DNA from: an uncultured Prochlorococcus sp.
Lineage (GTDB): Bacteria > Cyanobacteriota > Cyanobacteriia > PCC-6307 > Cyanobiaceae
Reading direction: 5' to 3'
DNA: 64,000 nucleotides
NCBI GenBank assembly: GCA_902560875.1
Contig: CACENO010000002.1
Location: forward strand, 1 to 64,000
This document shows positions 1 to 9,244 of the stretch, in pieces; position 1 is the first letter of the stretch, and each line of letters begins with the position of its first letter. The position numbers were made by a program, and so were the translations under genes. Below the pieces are notes generated by a model. That model was not told where the DNA came from. It saw nothing but the letters and a program-made list of their open reading frames with translations, and did no database searches.

Positions 1-684
1 CAGCGCTTTATACAACAATATTTGCTTGGCAGTATTAGCAATATGATCCTCTCCCCTTATGACATGGCTGATATTCATTGCAGCGTCATCAACAACCACT
101 ACTAAGTTATAAAGCGGGTTTCCTATCTCATCTGCTTTAGCTCTACGTGCAACCACCATGTCGCCACCCAGGTCAGCAGCACTCCAGCGAAGATTCCCCC
201 GAACAAGATCTTGCCATGCTATTAGTTCTTCCTCTTCAATTTTGAAACGAATAACTGAAGTTCTTCCTTCTGCAATAAATTTCGATTCTTCTTCCGAGCT
301 TAGATTTCTATGTCGATTGTCATAGCGGGGTGCTTTTCCCGCAAGTTTTTGTGAAGCCCTCATTTCATCAAGCTCTTCCTCAGTTGCATAGCAGCGGTAG
401 GCGAGCCCCCGATCTAGCAATTCTTGAATAGCCTTTTTGTGCTTATTTACATGTTCACTCTGAATTAGAGGCCTTTGATTCCATTTGATCCCTAGCCATT
501 TTAGTCCTTCAAGAATATTCTCTGTATATTCAGGCCTGGACCTTTCCTTGTCTGTATCTTCTATTCGAATAAGAAATTCTCCGCCTTCTCGACATGCAAA
601 TAACCAGTTAAAAAGTGCTGTTCTTGCTGTTCCTATATGAAGTGTTCCTGTGGGACTAGGGGCCAGCCTTACACGTACCGTCAT
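1..684 (-). CDS. gltX: Glutamyl-tRNA synthetase, N-terminal part (cut by window edge)
   Basis: Charges tRNA-Glu with glutamate in the cytoplasm. In cyanobacteria Glu-tRNA also feeds the C5 pathway to heme and chlorophyll, which links this gene to hemL, hemC and hemH further on. The start at 684 gives [13 protein letters not shown], followed by the class I signature HIG (residues 16-18) and the typical RIEDTD segment. About 228 residues are visible; the C-terminal part, including the KMSKS loop and anticodon domain, lies outside the window. It sits directly behind tRNA-Asp on the same strand. Identification is firm; only the extent is unknown. Confidence 0.96.
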   Translation of the reverse strand, partial: MTVRVRLAPSPTGTLHIGTARTALFNWLFACREGGEFLIRIEDTDKERSRPEYTENILEGLKWLGIKWNQRPLIQSEHVNKHKKAIQELLDRGLAYRCYATEEELDEMRASQKLAGKAPRYDNRHRNLSSEEESKFIAEGRTSVIRFKIEEEELIAWQDLVRGNLRWSAADLGGDMVVARRAKADEIGNPLYNLVVVVDDAAMNISHVIRGEDHIANTAKQILLYKAL

Positions 685-700
685 GTTTTGTATTTGATTA

Positions 701-774
701 CGGGACCGACGGGATTCGAACCCGCAACTTCCGCCGTGACAGGGCGGTGCTCTAACCAGTTGAACTACGGTCCC
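701..774 (-). tRNA. tRNA-Asp (anticodon GTC)
   Basis: A full cloverleaf reads on the minus strand. The acceptor 5' GGGACCG pairs with 3' CGGTCCC and the discriminator is G. The anticodon loop CTGTCAC gives GTC, and the T arm contains GTTCGAATC. No CCA is encoded. It lies 16 bp upstream of gltX on the same strand. Confidence 0.97.
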
Positions 775-775
775 A

Positions 776-1137
776 GGTGTCCTTAAAGAGGTTTCCTTTG
801 TTGGAAGCTTCTTAAAGGCTTATTGTCCATTGTCGTAACTCCGACCAGGGAAGTATCAACCTATTCCCTGCCTCTCGTCAACTTCCTAGAGAAACTGATT
901 TGTACTTTTGAAGTGTTTTGAGCTTCTCTTGATAAGTGAGATTGCTAATGAATAGATCAATGTTGAGGCTTTAGGGAAGTTTCCTCATAGTGAATTTTGC
1001 AATTTGTTCTTCTTCTGAAAAGAAAGGTTTTTAGGGTTTCAGGTCAAGAATCAAGAAATTGGCTGACCTTAAATACCAATTGAAACCTAGTTGAATCTTT
1101 TCAAATATTTTGGATTTAAGCGCCCTGAAGGCTTACT
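776..1137. other. Intergenic stretch with no recognised gene
   Basis: There are 362 bases between tRNA-Asp and the 62-residue gene. I see no convincing ORF on either strand. A small inverted repeat, CAGGGAA at 846-852 and TTCCCTG at 864-870 (11-base loop), could form a hairpin in the leader of the tRNA-Asp/gltX transcript. Nothing else stands out. Confidence 0.4.
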
Positions 1138-1326
1138 TCATGGCCTAAATCCTGCAGGCTCAATTAGACGAACTTGATTGCCTCGAGCTGTGAACTCACG
1201 GCCTTGATCGCTTTGAACAACAACACGACCTCCTGATTTGACTCGAATGACGCGCGCCCGAACCCAACCGAGAGCGGCCGACTCGAGAACCTTCACGACA
1301 TCACCAGGTTGAAGATCTAACTCCAT
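1138..1326 (-). CDS. Conserved small SH3-like hypothetical protein
   Basis: A protein of 62 residues beginning MELDLQPGD. A longer reading from 1392 would run into the tRNA-Trp gene, so the internal ATG at 1326 is preferred. The sequence is rich in short beta-type segments (GDVVKVLES, GWVRARVIRVKSGGRVVVQS, REFTARGNQVRLIEP), like a small SH3-type barrel, and it has no membrane segment. It lies 36 bp behind tRNA-Trp and downstream of rplS on the same strand, so it may be cotranscribed with translation genes. I believe similar proteins occur in other marine picocyanobacteria, but I do not know a function. Confidence 0.7.
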   Translation of the reverse strand: MELDLQPGDVVKVLESAALGWVRARVIRVKSGGRVVVQSDQGREFTARGNQVRLIEPAGFRP

Positions 1327-1362
1327 TCTCAAAACTAGGAAACTGTAGGAAGGGGGATCGGA

Positions 1363-1435
1363 CGCGCCGTGGAGGACTCGAACCCCCGACATCAGGTTTT
1401 GGAGACCTGCGTTCTACCAACTGAACTAACGGCGC
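1363..1435 (-). tRNA. tRNA-Trp (anticodon CCA)
   Basis: Minus-strand cloverleaf. The acceptor GCGCCGT pairs with ACGGCGC and the discriminator is G. The anticodon loop is CTCCAAA, anticodon CCA. The T arm is GGGGGTTCGAGTCCTCC. No CCA end is encoded. It lies between rplS and the 62-residue gene. Confidence 0.97.
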
Positions 1436-1500
1436 ATTGGAATTACCCTTGTACCTTTCGCCTGGGGCGAGTGGTTTTTGGATTGAACGAGGCCTAAACC

Positions 1501-1992
1501 TCAGCGGTCGAAGCGCTGCTTTACACGAGTGGCTTTGCCCACCCGCTCCCGCAGATAGAAAAGCTTCGCTCTTCTAACTTTACCGCGGCGTTCAACCTTT
1601 AATGAGGCAACTTGGGGGCTATGGAGCATGAAGACTCTTTCAACGCCAATTCCTTGAAATATTCGACGCACCGTAATGGTCTCATTTAGTCCACCATGGC
1701 GTTTCGCAATCACTACACCTTCGTAAGGTTGGACGCGCTCTTTGTTTCCTTCACTAATACGAACTCCTACACGCACAGTGTCCCCAACATAAATATCTGG
1801 GAGTTTGGGCTTTAGTTGTGCTGCTTCGAATTCGCGAATTAGCGCATCACCACTAAGTTTCATTCTTTTCTCTCCAACATTAGAGCCAGCATTTTTTTGA
1901 GGAGAAGTGGTCTCTTTTGTTGTGGTAGAAGCTTTTGCCTCCCCTTCATTAGTCTCCTGAGTTAGAGAGTTGTCTTTCGATTCAGCCGCCAT
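1501..1992 (-). CDS. rplS: 50S ribosomal protein L19 with N-terminal extension
   Basis: Structural protein of the large ribosomal subunit at the subunit interface. The L19 domain covers about residues 48-163 ([46 protein letters not shown]). Bacterial L19 is usually about 115-120 residues; here the first 45 residues are an extra Ser/Thr/Glu/Lys-rich, low-complexity tail. An internal Met at about residue 44 (MKLSGDAL) would give the usual length, so the tail's translation rests on the ATG at 1992. tRNA-Trp follows 65 bp downstream on the same strand. Confidence 0.95.
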   Translation of the reverse strand: MAAESKDNSLTQETNEGEAKASTTTKETTSPQKNAGSNVGEKRMKLSGDALIREFEAAQLKPKLPDIYVGDTVRVGVRISEGNKERVQPYEGVVIAKRHGGLNETITVRRIFQGIGVERVFMLHSPQVASLKVERRGKVRRAKLFYLRERVGKATRVKQRFDR

Positions 1993-2263
1993 CCCAGCTC
2001 CGTCTTAACTTGGCAAACTATCAGTGTAACCGCTCGTTAATCTTTATTGAATGATTGTTGATGATTTCCTTTTGCCTCTAGGGATTTTTCAAAGCTTTTG
2101 CACTTCAATGGTTAGAGGTCTACGTAGGCAAAATTTGCAGAGATTATCTTTCTGCTTGCTTTACTTGCCTAGCTGAAATGACTCTTGATAGCGTGAATCT
2201 ATTAATAAGAGAAAAGAACCTAATTGGGACTTTGCTCTTGCCTAAAAATGATTATTCGGCTTT

Positions 2264-3100
2264 ATGAAATTGTTCGCCGATTTGCTTGCTGCAACGCCTT
2301 CTCCAGAGGGCGGAGATGGACCTCGCATCCAAAAACGCCGTGGAGTTGAAATTAAATCTGCAAGAGAGATTGAAATAATGCGCAAGGCGAGTCAAATAGT
2401 CGCGACTGTCTTGCGTGAGATTAACTTGCTGGTTGAGCCTGGAATGACGACAGGTGATCTAGATGCTTTTGCAGAGCGGCGAATAAAGGAGATGGGAGCT
2501 GAACCTAGTTTTAAAGGCTATCAAGGTTTTCCCTCAAGTATTTGCGCAAGTATTAATAATGAGGTTGTTCATGGGATTCCTAGCCCTAAAAGATTAATAA
2601 AAGATGGGGATTTATTGAAGGTTGATACAGGGGCTTTTTACAACGGTTATCACGGAGATAGTTGTATAACTATCTCCGTTGGGGATGTTCCAGAACCAGC
2701 GAATGACCTAAGTCGAGTAGCCAAAGAGGCCTTGATGGCTGGACTTGGTCAAATCAAACCAAATAATACTTTGCTAGATATTGCAGGAGCAATTGAAGAT
2801 CTTGTGAAAGCGAGTGGATACTCGGTAGTAGAGGACTACACAGGGCATGGTGTAGGAAGAAACTTGCATGAGGAACCATCTGTTTTTAATTTTCGAACAG
2901 ATCAGTTGCCAAATCTCACCTTACGTCCAGGAATGACATTGGCTGTTGAACCAATAATTAATGCTGGAAGTAAGTTTTGTAGAACACTTAGAGATAGATG
3001 GACTGTGGTTACAAAAGATGGTTGTCTTTCTGCACAATGGGAACATACTATTCTTGTTACTTCTGATGGTTGTGAAATACTTACTGACAGGGGAGACTAG
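2264..3100 (+). CDS. map: Methionine aminopeptidase (type I)
   Basis: Removes the initiator methionine from nascent proteins. The protein has 278 residues. All five metal ligands of the pita-bread fold are present: D121 (KVDTG), D132 (HGDS), H195 (GHGVG), E229 (VEP) and E260 (QWEH). The substrate-side His is H103 (VVHG). An N-terminal stretch of about 25 residues ([11 protein letters not shown]) precedes the catalytic domain and lacks the zinc-finger cysteines of eukaryotic forms. It converges with the SDR gene, leaving a 15-bp gap. Confidence 0.95.
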   Translation: MKLFADLLAATPSPEGGDGPRIQKRRGVEIKSAREIEIMRKASQIVATVLREINLLVEPGMTTGDLDAFAERRIKEMGAEPSFKGYQGFPSSICASINNEVVHGIPSPKRLIKDGDLLKVDTGAFYNGYHGDSCITISVGDVPEPANDLSRVAKEALMAGLGQIKPNNTLLDIAGAIEDLVKASGYSVVEDYTGHGVGRNLHEEPSVFNFRTDQLPNLTLRPGMTLAVEPIINAGSKFCRTLRDRWTVVTKDGCLSAQWEHTILVTSDGCEILTDRGD

Positions 3101-3115
3101 ATGATTTATTATTAG

Positions 3116-3859
3116 TTATTTATAGAATTTTTTTGTTATAAAGAAGTATAAAGACCTGGTTAATTCACTCAGGGGAATTAATAAATATGTGAGTGGATTT
3201 GGAGTGACTATTATCAGATTAAGCTTTAGTTCGGCTTGACTGATTATTTGATTTGCCACAAATTCAGCTTTCATGAGACCAAGTGGATTTAACTCAGATA
3301 AAAATGGGCCCAAAATTAGTTTTCGAATTTTCAGGTATTTTTTTTGATCATCATCCAAATTGTTCCATTTAAGACTTACAAGTTGCCCTATTAATCTTTT
3401 GCTTAACTCATAGCCTGGACTAAAGGCTGGCTGGATTTCGGCTTCAGATGTGTTGATCCAAATTTCACAAGTATGTCTTTGATCTTTTTTTTGAAGGACT
3501 AGTTCTTCAAAAATCTCCATTAAGCGCCAAGTGCTCAAAGCATTGATTTCAATAGCATCATTCAAGGCAGATGAACTCTGAAGACCTTTTGGATAGATCC
3601 CATGATTTAAAACTAGTATGTCTAGGTTTGAGAGTGTGCTTTTTAAATCTTCTTCCTGTCCACATTGCCACTGAACCCATTTTTGAGGCCCTTCACTAGA
3701 GAATTTTTTGTTTTTTATAGAACTATGAGTTAGCCCAATTACAACAGCGCCTTTCTTTCGAAATTTTTTTGTTAGGGCCTTGCCGAGAGCTCCATTTGCT
3801 CCGGTAATGCCTACATTGCATTTCTCCCAGTAATTAATTGAAGATTGAAGATTTTTCAT
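3116..3859 (-). CDS. Short-chain dehydrogenase/reductase family protein
   Basis: About 247 residues from the ATG at 3859 (MKNLQSSINYWEKCN). An upstream ATG at 3958 would add 33 residues that do not look like part of the fold. The Rossmann motif is TGANGALG, the NHG motif is in LVLNHGIYPKG, and a YELSK segment matches the catalytic YxxxK, with Ser in NTSEAE. The C-terminal end is Leu/Ile-rich (IIVTPNPLTYLLIPLSELTR), which may be a membrane anchor. I recall related cyanobacterial proteins annotated as sterol desaturase/SDR bifunctional, but no desaturase domain is visible here. The substrate is unknown. Confidence 0.8.
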   Translation of the reverse strand: MKNLQSSINYWEKCNVGITGANGALGKALTKKFRKKGAVVIGLTHSSIKNKKFSSEGPQKWVQWQCGQEEDLKSTLSNLDILVLNHGIYPKGLQSSSALNDAIEINALSTWRLMEIFEELVLQKKDQRHTCEIWINTSEAEIQPAFSPGYELSKRLIGQLVSLKWNNLDDDQKKYLKIRKLILGPFLSELNPLGLMKAEFVANQIISQAELKLNLIIVTPNPLTYLLIPLSELTRSLYFFITKKFYK

Positions 3860-4060
3860 TAAAGAAAGATTCCAAGACTCTTTTGAAAATTGCTTGCAAA
3901 TGAGGAATACATACCTAACGAGCGAAGGGTGACTAGATTCTATAAAGAATCGTCCCATCCAAATTTTTAGGTCGATTAAAGAAAGTTGTTTTCCTACTCT
4001 TGAGAAGAGGGCAGAAACGATTTACATTAATTATTAGTTTTACTATGAAGGTGGCCGGTC

Positions 4061-5170
4061 ATGGGTACGACCTTGATGATCGGATCTTGCGAACCTTTTA
4101 GTGGTAAATCGGCATTTGTTTTAGGCTTGGCTAGGCAACTGTTAGCTGCTAATCACAAAATTCGTTTTGGGAAGCCACTTGCGACAAGCCTGGAGTTGGG
4201 TTTAGATGCTGACCCATTTAATGAACCTTTAATAGATGATGACGTCAGGTTTGTTGGACAAACGATTGGCTTGCCTAATGAGAATTTGATTCCTTCTCTA
4301 GATATTCTCAATACCTCTAGAGCTGATCAGCGATTACAAGAACCTCATTTGAAAGATGCACCTGGACTGAAATCTTTTCAAAAACTGTTGAATTCGCCTT
4401 TTGAAGGTTTGAATATTCTTGAAGCTGCAGGCAGTTTGGATGAAGGCCTTCTTTATGGGTTAAGCCTTGAACAATTAGCGCGTGGCTTGGACGCAAAAGT
4501 AATACTTGTACATTTGTGGAAGAATAGTTCGAGTGTTGATGCTCTTCTCGCTGCGAAAAAACAATTAGGTAGTCATTTAATAGGCATTGTTTTGAATGCA
4601 GTTACTCCTAATGAAGTTACTGATCTGCAAAACACAGTTGTCCCCCAATTGGAATCACTAGGCTTCGTTGTATATGGTGTTATGCCCAGATCCCCTTTGT
4701 TGAGGAGCGTCACTGTTGGAGAACTTGTTAGGCGATTAGAAGCAAGGGTTATCTGTTGCCCGGAAAGACTGGAGTTGATGGTTGAGACTTTGAGCATAGG
4801 TGCAATGAATGTGAACTCTGCTATGGAATTTTTCCGTAGACGCAGAAATATGGCCGTTGTTACGGGAGCTGATCGAACAGATATTCAGTTGGCCGCTTTA
4901 GAAGCCTCAACTCAATGTTTAATACTTACAGGAGCTGGAGAACCCTTACCTCAACTAATAAATAGAGCCGAAGAGTTAGAGGTCCCCTTGTTAAAAGTTG
5001 ATCATGACACTCTGTCCACAGTTGAGGTTATAGAGCAGGCATTTGGCCATGTTCGATTACATGAAGCTGTTAAGGCAACCTATGCCTTTCGCTTGGTAGA
5101 AGAGCATTGTGATTTGGAACGTTTGTTTTTGAATCTTGGTTTCCCCTCAATAGTCCACGAACACTGCTAG
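4061..5170 (+). CDS. BioD/phosphotransacetylase-N-like protein with DRTGG domain
   Basis: The protein has 369 residues. The N-terminal half resembles dethiobiotin-synthetase-like P-loop proteins and the N-terminal domain of long phosphotransacetylases: a nucleotide loop SCEPFSGKS (residues 9-17), then GKPLATS and LEAAGS segments. The C-terminal part carries a DRTGG-type domain (VVTGADRTDIQLAALEAS, then ILTGAG), which in other families senses nucleotides. No phosphotransacetylase catalytic domain follows, so it cannot make acetyl phosphate by itself. The next gene, 15 bp downstream, is a SLOG-fold protein; the pair may work together. Its real role is not known to me. Confidence 0.75.
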   Translation: MGTTLMIGSCEPFSGKSAFVLGLARQLLAANHKIRFGKPLATSLELGLDADPFNEPLIDDDVRFVGQTIGLPNENLIPSLDILNTSRADQRLQEPHLKDAPGLKSFQKLLNSPFEGLNILEAAGSLDEGLLYGLSLEQLARGLDAKVILVHLWKNSSSVDALLAAKKQLGSHLIGIVLNAVTPNEVTDLQNTVVPQLESLGFVVYGVMPRSPLLRSVTVGELVRRLEARVICCPERLELMVETLSIGAMNVNSAMEFFRRRRNMAVVTGADRTDIQLAALEASTQCLILTGAGEPLPQLINRAEELEVPLLKVDHDTLSTVEVIEQAFGHVRLHEAVKATYAFRLVEEHCDLERLFLNLGFPSIVHEHC

Positions 5171-5185
5171 CTTCTACATATCTTT

Positions 5186-5710
5186 ATGGGGATTTCCTTG
5201 AGTCGCTCCCTGGATATCCCATCTCTAGATCGCGTGGATGCCCTTGCACAGGAATTGGCTTTGTTGCAAGACAAAGGGAAAAGGCGCATAGCTTTTTTAG
5301 GAAGCCGTCATGTCCCAGTGGTGGCGATTCATCTTGTTGAATTAATAGCTCGTTCACTTACTCAGGAAGGTCACTCAATAATTACATCCGGTTCACAAGG
5401 GGTTAATGCAGCCGTGATTAGGGGCGTATTAGAGATTGATCCATCTCTCCTTACAGTTTTGTTGCCCCAAAGCCTTGGACGCCAAGTGCCAGAGATTAGG
5501 AATCAACTTGATAAGGTTTTGCACTTGATAGAAAAAGTAGATAACGATGACTTGCCATTGCCTATTGCGAGTAGCCTTTGCAACCAAGAAATAGTTGCTC
5601 GATGCGATCAATTAATTTGTTTTGCCTTCCATGACAGTGAAACCCTTTTGACTACTTGTCATAGTGCAGAAGAGATGGGCAAAGTCGTTAGCCTAATGTT
5701 TTTTGATTAA
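5186..5710 (+). CDS. SLOG/LOG-like Rossmann-fold protein (DprA-related superfamily)
   Basis: The protein has 174 residues. A core like that of LOG/DprA proteins is visible: KRRIAFLGSRHVPVVAIHLVE, then HSIITSGSQGVNAAVIRG, where the TSG(S)QG turn binds nucleotides or nucleic acid in relatives. The extra domains of true DprA are absent. It follows the DRTGG protein by 15 bp and is probably in the same transcript. A role in nucleotide-ligand sensing is an inference from the fold; a cytokinin-type LOG activity is not supported because the PGGxGTxxE motif is missing. Confidence 0.7.
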   Translation: MGISLSRSLDIPSLDRVDALAQELALLQDKGKRRIAFLGSRHVPVVAIHLVELIARSLTQEGHSIITSGSQGVNAAVIRGVLEIDPSLLTVLLPQSLGRQVPEIRNQLDKVLHLIEKVDNDDLPLPIASSLCNQEIVARCDQLICFAFHDSETLLTTCHSAEEMGKVVSLMFFD

Positions 5711-5874
5711 TCAGGATTTCTTCCTCTTGATGAGAAACTAGCAATAAATTTATTTGTTTTGACCTAAGAATTTTTGTTGCATGATTATTGCATTGATCTA
5801 GAGTATTGCCATAAAGATTATTTCCTTGCTGGTCTTTAGACATGGACTATGCAATCACATCCTAAACAAAAGTC

Positions 5875-6372
5875 ATGGCTGGTTCCTATTCTTTTGATGT
5901 AGTCTCTGATTTTGATCATCAGGAGCTTGTTAATGCAGTAGACCAAGTCAAAAGAGAAGTTTCTCAACGATATGACCTCAAGGATTCGAATACATCTATT
6001 GACCTTAATGAGTCTGAGTTGATAATAATAACTGCTAGCGATATGACTTTAAAGTCTACAGAAGATATCCTCAGGCAAAAGGCTACTAAAAGAAATCTTT
6101 CGTTGAAAATATTTGATTTTCAATCCCCAGAACCATCGGGTGGGAATAGAGTCATGCAAAAAGTCCTGTTTAGGAAGGGGTTAAATCAGGACACGGCGAA
6201 GAAGCTTAGTAAGTTAATTAGGGAAAATTTGAAAAAAATATCTGTTTCAATACAAGGAGACAGCTTGAGAGTTACCGGTAAAAGTAAGGATGAGCTACAA
6301 TCTGTAATTGCTCTTGTCAGGAGTCATGAAGAGGCTTTAGAAATTCCCCTACAATTTGAAAACTATAGATAG
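5875..6372 (+). CDS. YajQ family nucleotide-binding protein
   Basis: The protein has 165 residues, the usual size for the family. It begins AGSYSFDVVSDFDHQELVNAVDQ, with the family's SFDVVS and QRYDLK...S pattern near residues 5-40 and VFRKGL-like and TGKSKDELQ segments later. YajQ proteins have two ferredoxin-like repeats, and some bind nucleotides or cyclic di-GMP. No regulator gene is adjacent. The start at 5875 is well placed because an upstream ATG reading frame closes before it. Confidence 0.92.
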   Translation: MAGSYSFDVVSDFDHQELVNAVDQVKREVSQRYDLKDSNTSIDLNESELIIITASDMTLKSTEDILRQKATKRNLSLKIFDFQSPEPSGGNRVMQKVLFRKGLNQDTAKKLSKLIRENLKKISVSIQGDSLRVTGKSKDELQSVIALVRSHEEALEIPLQFENYR

Positions 6373-6808
6373 AAATCTCTTCGGATAATATATATTATTT
6401 ATCTAATTAAATGATTTTTGATGTTATTTTGGGAATTCTTGCTTATACACCTTTTTGATTCGTCAAATAATTTATCTTTTATCTATTAGTAACTATGACT
6501 AATATTTTTAGACCTCCTTTAATAGCTATTGGCTTTTATGCCTGTAACTTCATGGCCTCTTTGCCTATCTTTATTGCGTTGTGACGTGACGTTTTGACTT
6601 CTCAGTAATGAAAGTACTGGCCTTGGTAAAGCGAAAATATGAACTTGACTGGCATCGTTTCGAAATGCAAAATTTTCAATAGCATTTGGCGTGGTTTGAT
6701 TTAGTTTCCTGACATTTGCAAGCTTTTGGCTATTAGAAATACTTGATACAAGCAAAAAACGACAAGAAGACCTAATCTTTCATAAAATTTGAATAACAAA
6801 TAACTTCC
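6373..6808. other. Long intergenic region, no firm gene
   Basis: There are 436 bases between yajQ and the prohibitin-like gene, both on the plus strand. A 29-residue hydrophobic ORF (6495-6584, plus; MTNIFRPPLIAIGFYACNFM followed by ASLPIFIAL) is possible but has no clear ribosome-binding site. A 78-residue minus ORF at 6519-6755 looks random. The promoter of the SPFH gene must lie here. No strong hairpin with a T-run was seen. Confidence 0.4.
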
Positions 6809-7612
6809 ATGACTACTCCCTTTCGCAACGTCACTCCCCCTGGGCCAAGTGGTAATGCAGTATTGCTCCTTGTGCTTTCATTTGCTGGGTTTATATTCCT
6901 TACTAGTTCGTTCTTTATCGTTCCAGCAGGTCAGGTCTCTGTAGTTACAACCTTAGGGAAGGTAAGTGGCGGTGCTCGCCGACCTGGCCTGAATTTTAAA
7001 ATACCCTTTATACAATCAACTTATCCATTCAATGTTCAAACTCAAGTGAAGCCCGAAAAGTTTGAATCCTTGACAAAAGATCTACAGGTTATTGCCGCTA
7101 CAGCAACAGTTAAATATGCATTGAAACCTAATGAGGCTGGAAGAGTCTTTAGAACTATTTCTTATAACGATAGAGAAATATATAACCGAATAATTAAACC
7201 TTCCCTCCTTAAAGCTCTTAAATCTGTTTTCTCTAAATATGAACTGGTTACCATAGCTAGTTCCTGGAGTGATATATCAGAGATTGTTGAACAAACAGTA
7301 GCTGACGAATTAAATAAATTTGATTATGTTCAGGTACAAGCTCTTGATTTGACTGGTTTAGAAATTGCTGAGGAATATAGAGCTGCTATAGAGCAAAAGC
7401 AAATTGCAGAGCAACAATTGCTAAGAGCACAGACCGAAGTTAAAATAGCTGAGCAAGAGGCATTGAGATACGAGACACTTAATAAAAGCCTAGATGACCA
7501 AGTTTTGTTTAAGCTGTTTTTAGATAAATGGGATGGTAAAACCCAAGTTGTCCCTTCTTTGCCAGGGAGTAAGGGAGGTGGTCCACCAGTAATAGTAGGT
7601 GGAAGGAAATAA
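6809..7612 (+). CDS. Prohibitin / SPFH (band 7) membrane protein
   Basis: The protein has 267 residues. One membrane segment lies at about residues 17-40 (AVLLLVLSFAGFIFLTSSFFIV), then the SPFH start PAGQVSVVTTLGKVSGGARRPGLNFKIPF. An Ala/Glu/Gln-rich coiled coil (about 190-225) follows, and the tail is Gly/Pro-rich (LPGSKGGGPPVIVGG). Prohibitins form large membrane rings and often control proteases such as FtsH; cyanobacterial members are thylakoid or plasma membrane proteins. Its partner here is unknown. It converges with hemL. Confidence 0.9.
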   Translation: MTTPFRNVTPPGPSGNAVLLLVLSFAGFIFLTSSFFIVPAGQVSVVTTLGKVSGGARRPGLNFKIPFIQSTYPFNVQTQVKPEKFESLTKDLQVIAATATVKYALKPNEAGRVFRTISYNDREIYNRIIKPSLLKALKSVFSKYELVTIASSWSDISEIVEQTVADELNKFDYVQVQALDLTGLEIAEEYRAAIEQKQIAEQQLLRAQTEVKIAEQEALRYETLNKSLDDQVLFKLFLDKWDGKTQVVPSLPGSKGGGPPVIVGGRK

Positions 7613-7730
7613 TAAAAGATCTAACTTTTATTATTATAAAATGTTAATTTGATGATAGCTTTTTGGCTATGAATTTACTTTATGATTGAGAGATAAAATA
7701 TTAGTTATTACTAAATTGTTTTATTCTAAA

Positions 7731-9029
7731 TTATTTTATTGCAGAAAAGCTTTCTTGAAAAGCTTTTAGGGTTGCATCTATATCACCTTCTGAATGGGCT
7801 AGAGAAGTAAAACCTGCTTCGAATGCACTAGGAGCAAGATAAACACCTCTTTTGAGCATTTCGCGATGCAGTCTCCCAAAACGCTCAGTATCTGTTGCTT
7901 TTGCTTCTTCAAAATTCCTAACAGGACCTTCACAAAGATAGAAACCAAACATTGCACTAATACTGCTACCTGTGATTTGAAGACCAGCCTCCTTGGCAGA
8001 TTGAATTATTCCATTGATCAACTTTTGTGTTGTGATCTCAAGCTTTTCATATGTTCCTTCTTGCTTTAATAATTCAAGAGTTTTTATGCCAGCGGTCATT
8101 GCTAATGGATTTCCGCTGAGTGTGCCAGCTTGATACATGGGACCTGCTGGGGCAACCATCGACATGATTTCTGCTTTCCCTCCATAAGCTCCAACAGGGA
8201 GTCCTCCTCCAATTACTTTGCCCATTGTTGTTAGATCAGGAGTAACTCCAAACCTTGATTGGGCCCCTCCGTAGCTAATTCTGAACCCTGTCATTACTTC
8301 ATCAAAAACAAGCAATGCTCCGTTTTCTTTTGTGAGTTCTCGTAACCCTTCTAGGAAACCTGGTTCTGGTGTAATAAATCCTGCATTCCCGACAACTGGC
8401 TCAAGGATCACGCCCGATATTGCATCTGGATTCTCTGCAAAAAGCTCTTTAACCGCTTCCAGATCGTTGTATGGCGCTGTGAGGGTATTTGCTGTTGTAC
8501 TTCGAGGGACTCCAGGAGAGTCAGGCAGCCCAAGCGTTGCTACCCCTGATCCTGCTTTGACCAAAAACATATCTGCATGTCCGTGATAACACCCCTCAAA
8601 TTTGATTACCTTGTCACGGCCAGTAAACGCTCTCATAAGCCTAAGCACTGCCATGCATGCTTCTGTCCCACTATTTACAAAGCGGACCATTTCTACGCTA
8701 GGAACGGCCTCGATAACCATTTCAGCAAGCTTGTTCTCTAGCTCACATGGAGCTCCAAAGCTGGTGCCTTTTTCTAGTGTTTCTTGCAGAGCAGCAATTA
8801 CTTCTGGATGAGAGTGCCCGCAGATAGCAGGTCCCCAACTGCCTACATAATCAATAAAGCGATTCCCATCTACGTCCCAGGCATAGGAACCTTTTACTCG
8901 ATCAAAAACAATCGGTTGCCCTCCTACGGACTTGAATGCCCTAACAGGAGAACTGACACCACCAGGCATCAACTCCTGTGCTGCCTTGAAGATGGCCTGT
9001 GATTGGTTGGTGTTCAAGGCGTTTGTCAC
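7731..9029 (-). CDS. hemL: Glutamate-1-semialdehyde 2,1-aminomutase
   Basis: PLP enzyme that makes 5-aminolevulinate in the C5 pathway. The PLP lysine is in [13 protein letters not shown] (residue 271 counted from GTG 9029), with the cofactor Asp in [10 protein letters not shown] (243) and the substrate loop SGTEACM. The ATG at 9059 would give 442 residues; the GTG at 9029 gives 432, the usual length, and begins (V)[10 protein letters not shown] like relatives as I remember them. This GTG overlaps the TGA of an upstream small ORF as GTGA, a pattern typical of translational coupling. The choice of start is therefore likely but not proven. Confidence 0.96.
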   Translation of the reverse strand: MTNALNTNQSQAIFKAAQELMPGGVSSPVRAFKSVGGQPIVFDRVKGSYAWDVDGNRFIDYVGSWGPAICGHSHPEVIAALQETLEKGTSFGAPCELENKLAEMVIEAVPSVEMVRFVNSGTEACMAVLRLMRAFTGRDKVIKFEGCYHGHADMFLVKAGSGVATLGLPDSPGVPRSTTANTLTAPYNDLEAVKELFAENPDAISGVILEPVVGNAGFITPEPGFLEGLRELTKENGALLVFDEVMTGFRISYGGAQSRFGVTPDLTTMGKVIGGGLPVGAYGGKAEIMSMVAPAGPMYQAGTLSGNPLAMTAGIKTLELLKQEGTYEKLEITTQKLINGIIQSAKEAGLQITGSSISAMFGFYLCEGPVRNFEEAKATDTERFGRLHREMLKRGVYLAPSAFEAGFTSLAHSEGDIDATLKAFQESFSAIK

Positions 9030-9244
9030 GGGGACCGATGCCAATGGGCTAATAAACACAGTTCGCCATATTGGCCTAAAACAGTCAGTTTCGTCTTCTC
9101 ATTCTTTGTACGTTCTATACGTAGTTCCATGAACTGTCTATTCTTTGGAGCTACATCAAGTGGTTCTCTCTTCGCCACATCGGAGTGATAGCAAGAGATC
9201 TCGTCAGGCATGATAAAAAAAAACTCTTTTTCTGGGACCGACAT
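9026..9244 (-). CDS. Possible 72-residue small ORF coupled to hemL
   Basis: Starts [22 protein letters not shown] and ends in HWHRSP; its TGA overlaps the hemL GTG by three bases (GTGA). It is mostly charged, with no membrane segment or known domain. No ribosome-binding site is visible: the ATG at 9244 is directly next to the arm of a 20-bp inverted repeat. An internal Met at residue 12 follows a run of nine T. It could be chance, but the junction with hemL argues for keeping it. Confidence 0.35.
   Translation of the reverse strand: MSVPEKEFFFIMPDEISCYHSDVAKREPLDVAPKNRQFMELRIERTKNEKTKLTVLGQYGELCLLAHWHRSP

Noticed and set aside
6519..6755. 78-residue minus-strand ORF in the yajQ-prohibitin gap
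   Set aside because: No ribosome-binding site, no domain, and a residue composition typical of random reading; it also overlaps the plus-strand hydrophobic ORF.
8332..8586. 84-residue plus-strand ORF within hemL
   Set aside because: A complement-strand shadow of conserved hemL; no support of its own.
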